Origin: Melastoma dodecandrum
Taxonomy: Eukaryota; Streptophyta; Magnoliopsida; Myrtales; Melastomataceae
Direction: 5' to 3'
Length of the DNA: 64,000 nt
Assembly: GCA_029817715.1 (NCBI GenBank)
Contig: JARUPY010000607.1
Coordinates: forward strand, 1,488,001 to 1,552,000
The translations under genes were made by a program, and so were the position numbers. Shown in pieces: positions 20,309-33,461 of the stretch (the first letter of the stretch is position 1; each line of letters starts with the position of its first letter). Under the pieces are notes generated by a model that saw only the letters and a program-made list of their open reading frames with translations, did no database searches and was not told where the DNA came from.

Positions 20309-20770
20309 ATTTTCTGTTTTCTAGACAAACTGCCTTGTGATTGCCTCCAAAGCTTCTAAAGGCACTTCTCGGGCATTTGCCCTGGGCTTCTGAATGTGCA
20401 TGTGGTAAAGCCTTTTTTTTCTGACACATTGTACGCGCGCCTTCCGACCTAGCACCCGCGTGACGTTTCGCGACTCGATGATTCGGGTCCGCTCCCCCAA
20501 GGCCCAATCCGGTCGGCATCGCGACTCGAGCGTCGGATGCTGCGGAAGAGAATTGGTCGGGCCCTCCCGTGGTTCTCGAATGAGTCTGCGAGGCATTTCG
20601 CTAATCGTCTCCAATTCCCTAAAGGCGACGGGAGAAAAGCTGCGGTAAGGCCTCGTTCGGGAATTTCATGGAGGACTTAGGGAGTGGCTCGTGTCGCCGT
20701 TACCCATCCAAAATGGCTCAGTAAAAATAATGTTTGTTTAACTTAGGTAAACTATTATGGAGTCGCCACC
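20309..20770. other. Junction between kinase remnant and LTR-like repeat
   Basis: GC-richer DNA (20430-20640) contains open frames in several phases that match no protein I know. It may be internal sequence just downstream of the LTR-like repeat on the minus strand. Confidence 0.35.
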
Positions 20771-23366
20771 GACTTAATATTAAAAAATGATTTAAGTCAG
20801 AAAACCAGAGTAGGATTCAGGGATTCCTAATTACTAACTCTTACATATAAACATGCGAAAATGTGGCGTTTGCTCCAAAAGTTTGCTTTTGGTTAACGGG
20901 TGTTGGATCCGATTCGGGCATGACTCCGAACTCATGTCAATGTTTTATTGGCGTTGGACCCGATTCGGACTTTTTGAGCCCGAACTCATGTATTTTGGTT
21001 TAACAGAAAGCATGCGACGATAAAATCCTAAAAGCCTAACAGCATGCACCTCAACCACATATCAAGAATTTAGATCAAAGGGAGTGGGGAAGGGTGGTGA
21101 TCGTGGGCCAATGCTCTTGGGCCCACGACCCGTTACATGTGGAAATAAAAAGAAACTTCGGAAAGCCCGCACTTTCCTTTGTACCTTAGGTGACGGTTGG
21201 GGCCGCTTTATCATCTTGACATCCGGAAAGATCCACGCGGTTTGATACGCGCGCCTTCAAGTAGTCTTAGAAAATTCGGAGTTAGATCTCCCAAGGTTGC
21301 TTGCCCAGTGTACGTGCAAAAAAATAAAAATACAAGCGTGCTTGGAACTTTCTAATGGAAACATGTAATCCAATTAGAATATACCAAGTAAGTCGGAATG
21401 AAACTTACATGGGACATTTGGGCCCATTAAGGTTGATCCTTGAACGTCGAAGGATAATTCCTTGGTGCGTCCATGCCGAAGTAACAGAACGATCTCTCGG
21501 CGTTCCAAATAAATTCACTGCATCGTCCATGTGTTCTTCTCTTGTGAGATGAAGTAGAGAAAATCTTCGCTCGATTGGTTCACGCCTGCCCGATGCTTGG
21601 ATACTGGTCATCTGGGTTGGGAAAAGAGGTGGTGCCCTTGGAGTTCCCCATGTGGAGGATCCAGGCTGGTCATCTTTGTTGGGAGAAGAGACGGCACCCT
21701 TGGAGTTCGACTTTGAACCCATCGCGTGGGATTGCAACTTAAGAAATTTGAGAATCGACTTCGCCATGCTCCATTCTCAGATCTGGAAGGCCGAAGACGA
21801 TGGGTTTCCTAGCCACGGAATCCTTCTCGGTGACACCGAGGAGTCAGGAGCTCTAAGTGTACTAGTGATAGGAGCTGCTACAGGCCGGTTTGGGGAACCC
21901 GTGTGGGTCTCTGCTAGATGGAGAAGATTTGGTCTGGTAAACATGGGCATCGAATGAGGGTTTTCCACGTCGAAGAGCTGGTCTGGTAAACATGGAGAAG
22001 AACTGGGTTCGTTGTGGCCGAATATGTGTTGTTGACGCTGAAGGGAAGTTGGATCCGGAGACCTGGAGGGCGGCAGCCTCGGGGAGGTCCGTTGCTAGGT
22101 TCTGGAAGGTCGCTGTCGTCGAAGCATCAGTGTCTCTTTGGGTTGCTGCGGCTGAAATCGGAGATGGTCGTGATGACGACAGTAATCCTCTGTTGGTTAT
22201 TTGGCATGGGTTTGGTGGGGTTAGAAAGGTTGACGTCGTCGCCGTCATGAGTCGTTGAGGCAAGCTGTCCTCTCGCTGATTGTGGCTGGGCATAGGCAGC
22301 TGAAGGCACGAAATTGTCCTGTCGCTAGCCGTCGCTGATTCTAGGAAAGTGGTCTTCGAGCGGAGGAGTGAAGTGGGTGTTGTTGTCCGCTGATCCGAAG
22401 AGACACTGGAGGAGGAGCTGCGTTGCCGGGACTGCGGCGACGGAGTTGAAAGAGACGTCGGGATTGCCTTTTGCTGGGAGTTAACAACTCCGAAGCGGGC
22501 TGCGACCACTGCTGCTGCGGCCATCTTTGGAGCCTTCTCGTTCGCCTCCGATTTCATGACCTGCCTATTAAAAGGGAAATATTAATAGCAAAAGAAACCT
22601 CCCGCGAGACCAAGTGGCTGCGGGAGGTGGTTGTTCGAGCTCCAGCTGGGAAAGGAGTTGTTGTTGCTCCTATTCGCGTTCAACAGCCAAGCCAGAAGAC
22701 GTTGTTGGTTGCCACTACTGTGTCCAGAGGAGTTGAAGACCATCGTGTTTGCTATTGCAGCGGCCATGTCCAGTCGTGGTCCACGGCTACTGAATTTGAG
22801 TTGGCAACAGAGGGTTTTCCATGTCTTTTGCATAAACTCACCTTGGCTGGAGGGTGACGGGGACACGGTCAGGGAGAAACAAGAACCCGTCGTCTCTTTG
22901 GTAGTGATCTCTCTCTGTTTTTTTTTTAAGATTTTGGGTCGTTCCCTTTTTGTAGACGTGTCTGCCTCTTCCCCCTATCTTCCCCGACCGCTTTTAGAAG
23001 AATTCCTTATGAAGGAAATTCTGGCCCCCAGAATATCGGAGGTGTTGGGATTTTCGTGGGATAACGTGTGAAAGAGAATTTGAGTGGATTGATTGGAGAA
23101 TTTTCAATTAGTGAGATTATTTTCCTTTTTTTCGGATAAATATGAGTAGTCTTTGGTACGGGAAGGTGAAAATAGTTGGAGAGGATAAGGTCGAAAATTA
23201 AAACAAATAGAATAAAATAATAACAATAAAAACGGGGTAGGCTTGAATTGAGCTTTGGCCGTTTTGTTAATTTCAAATATGAAAGTTGGGTTTCATATTA
23301 TTTTAGCCTAGGTTTTTGTAATGGACTAAAAAAAATAGTGGTCCATAGAATAATTTGAGGTATTAC
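20770..23366 (-). repeat. Probable long LTR of an Ogre/Tat-like Gypsy element
   Basis: Minus-strand sequence starts TGTAATACCTCAAATTATTC at about 23366. It runs to GTCGGTGGCGACTCC near 20765, and TGGCGACTCC resembles the tRNA-Arg primer site seen in Ogre/Tat elements. The interior has paired paragraphs (CCGATTCGG...CCGAACTCATGT twice near 20910-20995, and GGTCTGGTAAACATGG twice near 21935 and 21980) and long low-complexity open frames without recognisable domains. No second LTR or pol is present, so this would be a solo or truncated LTR. Ends and class are inference. Confidence 0.35.
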
Positions 23367-23828
23367 ACACGTATAACAATCCTCAAACTTTGGAATGTTT
23401 TCAGACTGATTACTTGGCTAACCAATAGTGGATCCGTTAGAGAAGACAATTGGTCCTGAAGCAACAGCTTGGTTCCAACCATAACCACCACCACCACCCC
23501 CCTCACCCGGTGCACGTATTGCACGTAGTGCTAGAGATTTCCGATGTGTTTGGATTCGGCTTGTCCGCGATCACTTTTGGAATGAACACGCCTTTGGCGA
23601 CCACAGTGGGAGAAATTAGGCTAACACGATGCCAACGACTCAATCTGGTCTTGTCTCAAACAATCCCGGAGGCAACAACTCTGATGGGGAAAAGATCAGC
23701 GATGGACGTAGCTCAAACTCAGCATTGGTTGAAGAGTTATCGGCCATATGAGTACTCTCCAACTCTTAGTGGAGAAGGTCGGCGCTATGGACCAGAAACA
23801 TGATGCCTCCAAGATGGAGGTTGTTTTT

Positions 23829-25270
23829 TGATAACTCTATGAAAGTAGAGTTATTTGGTACTCTTAACGGGGCTTTACATGGCTAGTTAGACGAGTTTAT
23901 ATTAGAGTTTTATAAGTTTTTATCGTGTTTTTACTTCGGTTTAGTTTTTGTTATTTTATTAAATCTTGAGCTTATTTTGAGAGTAATTGGAACCTAGTTG
24001 ATGCATCTTAGATTTGTTTTGATTTGATGTAGGTAAATGAAGAGAATCATAAGGTTGGCAAGTGAAAATTGGACGAAATTTGATAAAGTGCTGAAAAGTT
24101 ATAGAGAGCAGAAGGACGCGTCCCTTAATCTCAAGGACGCGTCCATGATGAATCAGTAAACCTACAGAGAGCAGAAGGACGCGTCCCTTAATCTCAAGGA
24201 CGCAACCTTCGACAATCTGCACAAAATCTCGCCAAGTCACTTGATTCCTTCATTATTATGATTTGGAGAGAGAGAAGGCATCAATTAGTTACCATTTTAT
24301 TATTCTTAGGATATTTTGGTATTTATTTATTTTCTTAGGCTACTTAGAATGTTTGAGAATATTAGGAAATCTTTTAAGGGAATAATATGTTCTCTAGGAT
24401 AGTCTAAGGAAGGGGGGAGATTTTTTCATTTAGTTTTAGTTTTTTTTAGACTTTTGCTCTGAGGAGAAAGGAGAGGTGCCGACTAGGGTTCGAGAGAAGA
24501 TCCGGACGAGGCGACTACCGACCAGATCGAGAGATCGGGAGGGCGTTACTTATCCATTTTTCTTGATATCTTTATGTCGATGCTATTTTCTTCTGAACCT
24601 TCGATGTTTTCTTATTTTAGTATGAACTAATTTTCTTATCTAGGGTGCTAAATTTGCGAGACTTGTCAAGGTGATTTTGAACGTGATTTATTTTAATTGA
24701 AAGTCCGGTGTTCTTTGATGGCTTGCGTGTTTATCTTTCTGAAATACGATTGGCGTCGGTTTCTAAAATAACTCGGATTACCTTAGCATCGGGAGGTGTA
24801 AGATTAATTCGAGAGGAAAATCAAAGAACAGATTAATAGAAACTGGAGATAGGGATATCACAGTTGATATTAATTGGGTTGATTATTGGGAGTAGATTAA
24901 TAGAAACCGTAGATAGCGATATCACGGTTAATGTTAATTGAATAGAATGCTAGGAATTAATTGAATATAGATCGTAGGGATACGTCTAATATATATGAGA
25001 GCATGATTTAAATCCTCGGACAGCTTTCTCTAAACGTTCGATTGATCCACGACAAGTTAAGTAAATTTAGTTGCCCTAGGCTTTCTTATTGATATTTTCT
25101 CGTGATCCTTGCTTATTTTATTTTAGTAATTTTCGTTTAATCCATCATTTATTCGATTAGTCTAGATAATATTTAGTGGTTTAATTGGTATTCATGAACA
25201 ATTAGTCCTCGTGGGAACGATATCTTACGTGCTATAATCGATTCGTGTGTATACTTGCGCACAACACATT
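23829..25270 (+). repeat. Athila LTR1
   Basis: It begins TGATAACTCTATGAAAGTAG and ends near ...TTGCGCACAACACA. It contains an internal near-tandem duplication of AGAGAGCAGAAGGACGCGTC...CTCAAGGACGC (about 24102-24150 and 24163-24210). By eye it differs from LTR2 at roughly 2 percent of sites, indicating a geologically recent insertion. Confidence 0.8.
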
Positions 25271-25407
25271 TTTAGCAGGACAAGTTTTTTTCACCGGGGA
25301 CTAATTGTTATTTCTTGATATCATAGCAGACTCACTGATGTTAGACTAGATTTTTTTTATTTTCACTTTTCTTTCTTTGATTTTTTTTTCAGGATTACTC
25401 TCGGTGG

Positions 25408-27117
25408 ATGCGACGTAGCCGAAGTGCTAATTCCTTGGAGTATAACCCCGAGATCGAGCGGACGTGTCGTACTCTAAGGAAAGAAGCAAAGCTTAGAAAA
25501 CAACAAGAAAAGATGGCTCTTGAAAATAGAGACATGGAGAATCATAAGGCACTTGGAGACTATGCAATTCCATCCGTGGGTGATGTCCAGATAGGTATTC
25601 GAAGACCCGCAATAGCAGCAAATAATTTTGAGATCAAGCCGGCCATCATCCAACTGGTGCAGAATCAATGTCAATTTGGTGGAAATGTCAGCGATGAGCC
25701 GAATGCCCATATTGCGAGTTTTCTCGAGATCTGCGATACGTTTAAGAGCAATGGTGTGTCCGATGACGCGATCCGACTGAGATTGTTCCCGTTCAGCTTA
25801 CGGGACAAAGCGAAGGCATGGTTATATTCTCTCACGCCAGGTTTAATTACGACATGGGATGACTTAGCTCGAGAGTTCCTCACCAAGTTCTTTCCACCCA
25901 TGAAGACGGTGAAGTTGAGGCGAGATATTACTACTTTTATGCAACACGATGGGGAGAGCTTGTACGAAGCATGGGAGCGATATAAGGAATCACTCCGGAA
26001 GTGTCCACATCACGGCCTTCCGAAGTGGCTGATCGTGCAGACATTTTATAACGGATTGCTACCTACAGTTCGGACATCGATTGACGCAGCAGCTGGTGGA
26101 GCATTAATGGCAAAACCAACCGATGAGGCGTACACTTTGCTGGAAAATATGGCGATCAACACCTACCAATGGGGCAATGAACGAGGACAGATGAGACAAC
26201 AAGGCATGATGAATGTGGATTCGCTGACAAATATAAATGCCAAGATTGATGCTCTCACAAAGATTATGCAAGGGCAACTGAAGATGAATGTTATGAGTTG
26301 CGAGGTCTGCGGAGGAGAACACAACTCTGGTGAATGTGTGGAGACGGCAAATTATATGGGTAACTTCAACCGAGGGGCAGGTAATCCATTTTCTAATACT
26401 TACAATGCAGGTTGGAGAAACCATCCCAATTTTTCTTGGAGAGAGACACAACAACATGGACAGCCTGCTGGACCAAGCTCAAACATGCACATGAAGCAAA
26501 ATTTTGAGCCTCCGGGGTTTCAACAACAGCCACAACAAGTTGCAAAGGAAAAGGTAAGCATTGATGGCATGTTACAATTGATTTCTTTACAAAACTCTTC
26601 TATAAAAAGTCTTGAAGCATCGATGAGGACCATGGAGAACCAGATGGGTCAACTTGCATCTGCGATCGCCTCGAGGCCACCGGGAAACTTACCGAGTGAC
26701 ACCGAGATCAATCCAAGGTCAAAGGAACAATGTAAGGCAATGAACCTCAGAACCGGAAAGGTAATCAACGAATATATTGGTTCCTCAGGCCAGAAAAACA
26801 AGGCGTCGTTTGAGGAGGAACTCGGACAAGGGGACATCAAGCAATCTGTAGATAAAAGAAGTGCATCTGAGCAAAATCTTCCCGAGGTTTCTCCTTCAGA
26901 AAATATACCCAACAAGGTGATAGCTGATCTCAATGAAGGACAAGAAGAAAAGAGAAGTTCTGAACTCACTAAGGAGCTGAAAGCATGGAACCATGAATGG
27001 CGTAAGAAACCAGCCCAGCCACAACAAGTGACTTACCCGCCAGCACTGTTCCCACAACGATTGAAAAGAATGGAGGACGAGAAGCAATTTATGAGATTCC
27101 TGGAGCTTTTCAAATAG
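25408..27117 (+). CDS. Athila gag (copy 1)
   Basis: A 569-codon frame encodes the retrotransposon gag polyprotein: an N-terminal basic segment (MRRSRSANSLEYNPEIERTC), the gag core (about 75-240; SFLEICDTFKSNGV, LRLFPFSLRDKAKAWL, EFLTKFFPPMKT, YEAWERYKESLRKCPHHGL), a zinc knuckle-like CEVCGGEHNSGEC (about 299-311) and a Gln/Asn-rich tail. The frame ends at TAG 27115-27117 within FK*LHIN, where related elements continue into protease, so this stop is probably a mutation. Gag would form the virus-like particle. Confidence 0.85.
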   Translation: MRRSRSANSLEYNPEIERTCRTLRKEAKLRKQQEKMALENRDMENHKALGDYAIPSVGDVQIGIRRPAIAANNFEIKPAIIQLVQNQCQFGGNVSDEPNAHIASFLEICDTFKSNGVSDDAIRLRLFPFSLRDKAKAWLYSLTPGLITTWDDLAREFLTKFFPPMKTVKLRRDITTFMQHDGESLYEAWERYKESLRKCPHHGLPKWLIVQTFYNGLLPTVRTSIDAAAGGALMAKPTDEAYTLLENMAINTYQWGNERGQMRQQGMMNVDSLTNINAKIDALTKIMQGQLKMNVMSCEVCGGEHNSGECVETANYMGNFNRGAGNPFSNTYNAGWRNHPNFSWRETQQHGQPAGPSSNMHMKQNFEPPGFQQQPQQVAKEKVSIDGMLQLISLQNSSIKSLEASMRTMENQMGQLASAIASRPPGNLPSDTEINPRSKEQCKAMNLRTGKVINEYIGSSGQKNKASFEEELGQGDIKQSVDKRSASEQNLPEVSPSENIPNKVIADLNEGQEEKRSSELTKELKAWNHEWRKKPAQPQQVTYPPALFPQRLKRMEDEKQFMRFLELFK

Positions 27118-30100
27118 CTACACATCAACATCTCATTAACGGAAGCAATCGACAAGATGCCAACGTACGCAAAATTTCTCAAGGATATTTTATCAAAGAA
27201 GCGAAGTTGGGAGAAATTTGAAGTGATTCCGTTGTCAAAGGAGTGCAACATGGCATTGCATCAATCACTTCCGCCGAAGCTTGCCGATCCAGGGAGTTTT
27301 ACTATCCCTTGTCGCACTGGTTCTAAAAGTTTTAGTAAAGCTTTATGTGATCTTGGTTCTTCAATTAATTTAATGCCTTATTCGATTTTTCAGGAACTAG
27401 GACTTGAAGGAGCAAAGCCAACAACAGTCACGCTATAACTGGCGGATCGATCGATTACACACCCATGGGGAGTAATGGAGGATGTGTTAGTTAACGTGGC
27501 TGATTTGATTTTGCCAGCAGACTTTTTAATTCTAGAGATGGAGGCTGATAAAGAGGTGCCGATTATACTTGGTCGACCGTTCCTGGCAACAGGTCGAACA
27601 TCCATTGATGTAGCAGATGGAATTCTAAAAATGCGAGTTCATGATCAGGAAGTGACTTTCAATATTTTTAATACTCTGAAATACATTGATACTACTGATG
27701 AATGTTTTACTATTGACCAAGAGCAGAGTTTCCTGATTCAAGAGAAAGAGCATGAGGATTTCTCGCCGATGATAGAAGAGGATTCCATGGAAGTGAAGTA
27801 CATTTAACAAATTGAACCTCTCGGAGTCGACCTCTCAAAATCTTCAATGAAGCCATCCATCATAGAGCCTCCGATGCTGGAACTCAAACCCCTGCCTTCA
27901 CATTTGAAATATGCATTTCTGGGTGAATCGAATACTTTACCAGTAATTGTTTCTAATCGTTTAGATGACATGCAGTTGAATCAATTGTTGGACTTACTAC
28001 GAGCACATAAAGAAGCAATCGGTTGGAGTTTAGCGGACCTCAAGGGGATTAGTCCATCAATTTGTATGCATAAGATCCGATTGGTGGACGAAGAAAAGCG
28101 AGTGGTCGAAGCACAACGACGACTTAACCCAATCATGAAAGAGGTAGTAAAGAAAGAAGTTCTGAAATGGCTCGATGCAGGTATAATCTATCCTATCTCT
28201 GATAGTAATTGGGTGAGTCCCGTTCAATGTGTTCCAAAGAAAGGAGGTATGACTGTAGTTTCCAATGATAAGAATGAATTGATTCCTACTCGGACAATAA
28301 CAGGTTGGCGTGTATGCATGGATTATCGCAAGCTGAATAATCTAACCAAGAAGGATCAGTTTCCGTTACCCTTCATCGATCAAATGCTTGATAGATTAGC
28401 TGGACATTCATTTTATTGTTTCCTTGATGGGTATGCAGGTTATAATCAAATTGCCATAGCGCCGGAGGACGAAGAGAAAACAACTTTTACGTGTCCGTAT
28501 GGAACATTTGCCTTCAGGAGAATGCCGTTTGGACTCTGTAATGCCCCAAGCACCTTTCAAAGGTGTATGATGGCGATATTCTCCGATATGGTGGAGAAAG
28601 ATATCGAGGTATTTATGGATGATTTTTCTGTTTTTGGTGACACTTTTGATTTATGTCTCCAGAATGTAGAGAAAGTGCTTACACGTTACAAGGAGACCTG
28701 TGCTGAACTGGGAAAAGTGCCACTTCATGGTAAACGAAGGTATTGTGTTAGGCCACAAGGTATCTGAGAAAGAACTTGAAGTAGACATGGCGAAAATCGA
28801 AGCCATTGAGCAGATGCAACCTCCGACAAATGTTAAGGCTGTTCGAAGTTTTCTAGGACACTGGTTTTTACAGACGTTTTATTAAAGATTTCTCAAAGAT
28901 TGCTAGGCCTCTTAGTAAATTACTCGATAATGATGTTCGTTTTGAATTTACTGATGAATGTTTACAGGCATTTCAGGAGTTAAAAGGGCGTCTAGTCACC
29001 GCACCTATAGTGATAGCTCCGAATTGGGGTTTACCATTCGAGATTATGATAGATGCGAGTGATTTTGATGTTGGAGTCGTTCTTGGCCAAAGAAAGGATA
29101 AGGTGTTTCGCACCATATACTATGCCAGCAAGACGTTATCGGATGCCCAGCTCAATTATGCAACAACGGAGAAAGAGTTTCTAGCTGTTGTTTATGCTTT
29201 TGATAAATTTCGTTCTTATCTTCTCGGCACACATGTTGTGGTTTATACAGATCATTCGGCAATCAAATACTTGATGGCAAAGAAAGACGCAAAACCGAGA
29301 TTGATAAGGTGGATTCTACTACTCTAAGAGTTCGACATTGAGATCCGCGATAGGAAGGGGGTTGAGAATCCAGTTGCAGATCATCTTTCAAGATTGGAAT
29401 CTATAAAGGCCGAAACCGAATTGAGCAAAAGAAAGGATGAAAAGCAAGTGGATGACAATTTTCCAGACGAACATTTATTTTCCATAATTGCAGGATGACT
29501 TTAAGCACTCCATGGTATGCAGATTTCGTCAACTTTATTGTAAGTAATGAACTTCCTCCAAACTTAAATTTCCATCAGCGAAAAATTTTTTTCCATGATG
29601 TGCGATCTTATTTTTGGGATGACCCTTACTTGTTTAAGTTGGGAAAAGATAATTTGTTTCGACGATGTGTCCCAAAAGAGGAACAACTCTTGATACTTAC
29701 AGGTTGTCATGCAAGCTCGTATGGTGGTCATTTTGGAGGCATAAAAACAGCCTCAAAGGTACTTCAAAGCGGATTTTATTGGCCGACTCTATTTAAAGAT
29801 GCTCATGAGTTTGTCATGAAATGTGATGAATGTCAAAGGGTTGGAAATATTTCTCGAAGGCATGAGATGCCATTGACTAACATTCTTGAGGTTGAATTGT
29901 TCGATGTTTGGGGAATAGACTTTATGGGTCCATTTCCCTCGTCGTTTGGGAATTTTTACATTCTGGTTGTAGTGGATTATGTCTCAAAGTGGGTGGAAGC
30001 ATGTGCATGCCCCAAGAATGACGCACAGATGGTGACATGATTCTTGAAGAGGAACATATTCACTCGTTTTGGTACTCCAAGAGCTATCATAAGTGATGGA

Positions 30101-30799
30101 GGTACGCATTTTTGTAACAAATTATTTAAGAAGTTGCTTTTGAAATATGGAGTGAAGCAAAAGGTCACAACGGCATACCACCCGCAAGCTAACGGACAAG
30201 TAGAAGTGAGAAATCGGGAGATCAAGCGGATCTTGGAGAAAACCATTAATCCATCTCGCAAGGACTGGGTAATAACGCTAGACGATGCACTTTGGGCTTA
30301 TCGAACAACATTCAAAACACCCATTGGGATGTCACCGTACCAGCTGGTTTTCGGAAAGAGTTGTCATTTACCGCTGGAACTCGAACACAAGGCATATTAG
30401 GCGGTAAGAAAGTTGAATTTAGATCAACAATTGGCTTTTCAGAAACGTCTATTGCAGGTACATGAGCTAGAAGAGTTCCGCCTACAAGCATACGAAAGTT
30501 CGCGGATATACAAAGAGAAAACAAAATTGGGGCATGACAAGAAGATCTTGAACAAAGAATTCCAAAAAGGGCAGCAAGTTCTTCTTTATAACTCTCGTCT
30601 TAAACTTTTTTCTGGAAAATTTAAGTCACGGTGGTCCGGACCATTTGTGGTTAATCGTGTGTTACCTTTTGGAGCTGTGGAATTGCAGGGAAACGAAGGA
30701 CTTTTCACGGTGAACGGACAACGTCTCAAGCCATATTTTGGAGGAATAATTGAGCGGCAACCCAGCATGGCCGCACTTGCCGAGCCAACTTATACCTAA
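27118..30799 (+). pseudogene. Athila pol: protease, RT, RNase H, integrase, decayed
   Basis: Domains in order: retropepsin (CDLGSSINLMPYSIF near 27350, ILGRPFLATGR near 27570), RT (28300-28640; PFGLCNAPSTFQ and FMDDFSVFG, where the active-site motif is FMDD), RNase H (about 29040-29290; [23 protein letters not shown]), integrase HHCC zinc finger ([13 protein letters not shown]...CDECQRVG, about 29702-29840), D-D-E core ([18 protein letters not shown] near 30210) and a C-terminal region ending at 30799. In-frame stops occur at 27436-27438, 27805-27807, 29325-29327, near 30038-30040 and 30398-30400. Frameshifts occur near 28700 and 28865. It cannot produce active enzymes. Confidence 0.85.
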
Positions 30800-31881
30800 A
30801 AAGGGAGACAAGAGTCAAGCTGACCAGCTACCCCAAGGGAGTATTACGTTCCATTTATTCTTTTACGCTTTAAATTACATCGGGACGATGCATAATCTAG
30901 GTTTGGGGGTGTCGACTCTTTTCTTGTCTCCTTTGCTTTGATTTTGTGGTTATTGTGATCGTTTATTTTTAGTTTGGATGATCTTTAAAAGTGCGCTCTT
31001 ACTTTCACTTTCAATATTTCTTAGTCATTTTTTACGTTGAGTCAAGTCTGTCAATCTCCTCAGTGAAACTTGATGAAATCTTTGATGAGCTGACCCTGAT
31101 TCAATGATGACTATAAATGCATTTGCTCACAACCTATGGAATAGTTAAAAACGAATCTTAATTGTTGATTGGACTTAAAGTGTTTTCTAAATTGAATAAT
31201 TTCTCGGTATGAAGTGTTAGTGAATGAAAACAATTTTAGAAATCTAATAACGCGTGGTAATTGGCGTTGAGTGGTGCTAGTCACACATTGACTGAAAACG
31301 AGTCTTGGTTAAAGAAAAAAAAAAGAAAAAGAAAGAAAAAAAAAAGAAAACAAATAGCGGTTACCAAGGCTCTGAGTACCAATGTTTAGGTGCGCAAAAA
31401 AAAAAGAAAAAAAAAGAGAAAAGTGCTCCTGCGTTCTTGCTCACTCTCGAAGGCATCGTTGATGGCATCCGTAAGTGCTTCCGCTTAAGGCTGCCCATCC
31501 GTTGTTTTCCCACATCTCTTCTTTGATTTCATACGGCGACTACACATTTCAATGAATCCTGCGGGCACTTGTTGCACGTAGTACTAGAGATTTCCGATGT
31601 GTTTGGATTCGGCTTGTCCGCGATCACTTTTGGAATGAACATGCCTTTGGCGACCACAGTGGGAGAAATTAGGCTAACACGATACCAACGACTCAATCTG
31701 GTCTTGTCTCAAACAATCCCGGAGGTAACAACTCCGATGGGGGAAAGAGCAGCGATGGACGTAGCTCAAACTCAGCATTGGCTGAAGAGTTATCGGCCAA
31801 ATGAGTACTCTCCAACTCTTAGTGGAGAAGGTCGGCGCTATGGACCAGAAACATGATGCCTCCAAGATGGAGGTTGTTTTT
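30800..31881 (+). other. Athila 3' internal region and repeated tail segment
   Basis: Untranslated sequence follows pol. A-rich tracts (31310-31420) lie before a segment (31425-31881) that occurs again in part at 23512-23828 and 35040-35265. No env-like frame is apparent. The tail segment has no recognisable retroviral protein. Confidence 0.6.
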
Positions 31882-33325
31882 TGATAACTCTATGAAAGTA
31901 GAGTTATTTGGTACTCTTAACGGGGCTTTACATGGCTAGTTAGACGAGTTTATGTTAGAGTTTTATAAGTTTTTATCGTGTTTTTACTTCGGTTTAGTTT
32001 TTGTTATTTTATTAAATCTTGAGCTTATTTTGAGAGTAATTGGAACCTAGTTGATGCATCTTAGATTTGTTTTGATTTGATGTAGATAAATGAAGAGAAT
32101 CATAAGGTTGGCAAGTGAAAATTGGACGAAATTTGATAAAGTGCTGAAAAGTTATAGAGAGCAGAAGGATGCGTCCTTCAATCTCAAGGACACGTCCATG
32201 ATGAATCAGTAAACCTACAGAGAGCAGAAGGACGCGTCCCTTAATCTCAAGGACGCAACCTTCGACAATCTGCACAAAATCTCGCCAAGTCACTTGATTC
32301 CTTCATTATTATGATTTGGAGAGAGAGAAGGCATCAGTTAGTTACCATTTTATTATTCTTAGGATATTTTGGTATTTATTTATTTTCTTAGGCTACTTAG
32401 GATCTTTGAGAATATTAGAAAATCTTTTAAGGGAATAATATATTTTTTAGGATAGTCTAAGGAAGGGGGGAGAGTTTTTCATTTAGTTTTTGTTTTTTTT
32501 AGACTTTTGCTCTGAGGAGATATGAGAAGTGCCGACTAGGGTTCGAGAGAAGATCCGGACGAGGCGACTACCGACCAGATCGAGAGATCGGGAGGGCGTT
32601 CCTTATCCATTTTTCTTGATATCTTTATGTCGATGCTATTTTCTTCTGAACCTTCGATGTTTTCTTATTTTAGTATGAACTAATTTTCTTATCTAGGGTG
32701 CTAAATTTGCGAGACTTGTCAAGGTGATTTTGAACGTGATTTATTTTAATTGAAAGTCCGGTGTTCTTTGATGTGCTTCCGTGTTTATCTTTCTGAAATA
32801 CGATTAGCGTCGGTTTCTAAAATAACTCGGATTACCTTAGCATCGGGAGGTGTAAGATTAATTCGAGAGGAAAATCAAAGAACAGATTAATAGAAACTGG
32901 AGATAGGGATATCACAGTTGATATTAATTGGGTTTACTATTGGGAGTAGATTAATAGAAACCGTAGATAGCGATATCACGGTTAATGCTAATTGAATAGA
33001 ATGCTAGGAATTAATTGAATATAGATCGTATGGATACGTCTAATATATATGAGAGCATGATTTAAATCCTCGGACAGCTTTCTCTAAACGTTCGATTGAT
33101 CCACGACAAGTTAAGTAAATTTAGTTGCCCTAGGCTTTCTTATTGATATTTTCTCGTGATCCTTGCTTATTTTATTTTAGTAATTTTCGTTTAATCCATC
33201 ATTTATTCGATTAGTCTAGATAATATTTAGTGGTTTAATTGGTATTCAGGAACAATTAGTCCTCGTGGGAACGATATCTTACGTGCTATAATCGATTTGT
33301 GTGTATACTTGTGCACAACACATTT
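31882..33325 (+). repeat. Athila LTR2 (shared between copy 1 and truncated copy 2)
   Basis: It begins TGATAACTCTATGAAAGTAG, is collinear with LTR1 and ends ...TGTGCACAACACA. It is followed by TTTTTGTCGCCGGGGACTAA, a better preserved primer-site region than that after LTR1. It serves as the 3' LTR of copy 1 and the 5' LTR of copy 2. Confidence 0.8.
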
Positions 33326-33461
33326 TTAGCAGGACAAGTTTTTGTCGCCGGGGACTAATTGTTAGTTCTTGATATCATAGCAGACTCACTGATATTAGAC
33401 TAGATTTTTTTTATTTTCAATTTTCTTTCTTTGATTTTTTTTTCAGGATTACTCTCGTTGG

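Noticed and set aside
21862..22557. 231-codon minus-strand Ser/Thr-rich frame
   Set aside because: Low complexity inside a probable LTR, with overlapping open frames on the other strand and no domain. Kept only as part of a repeat finding.
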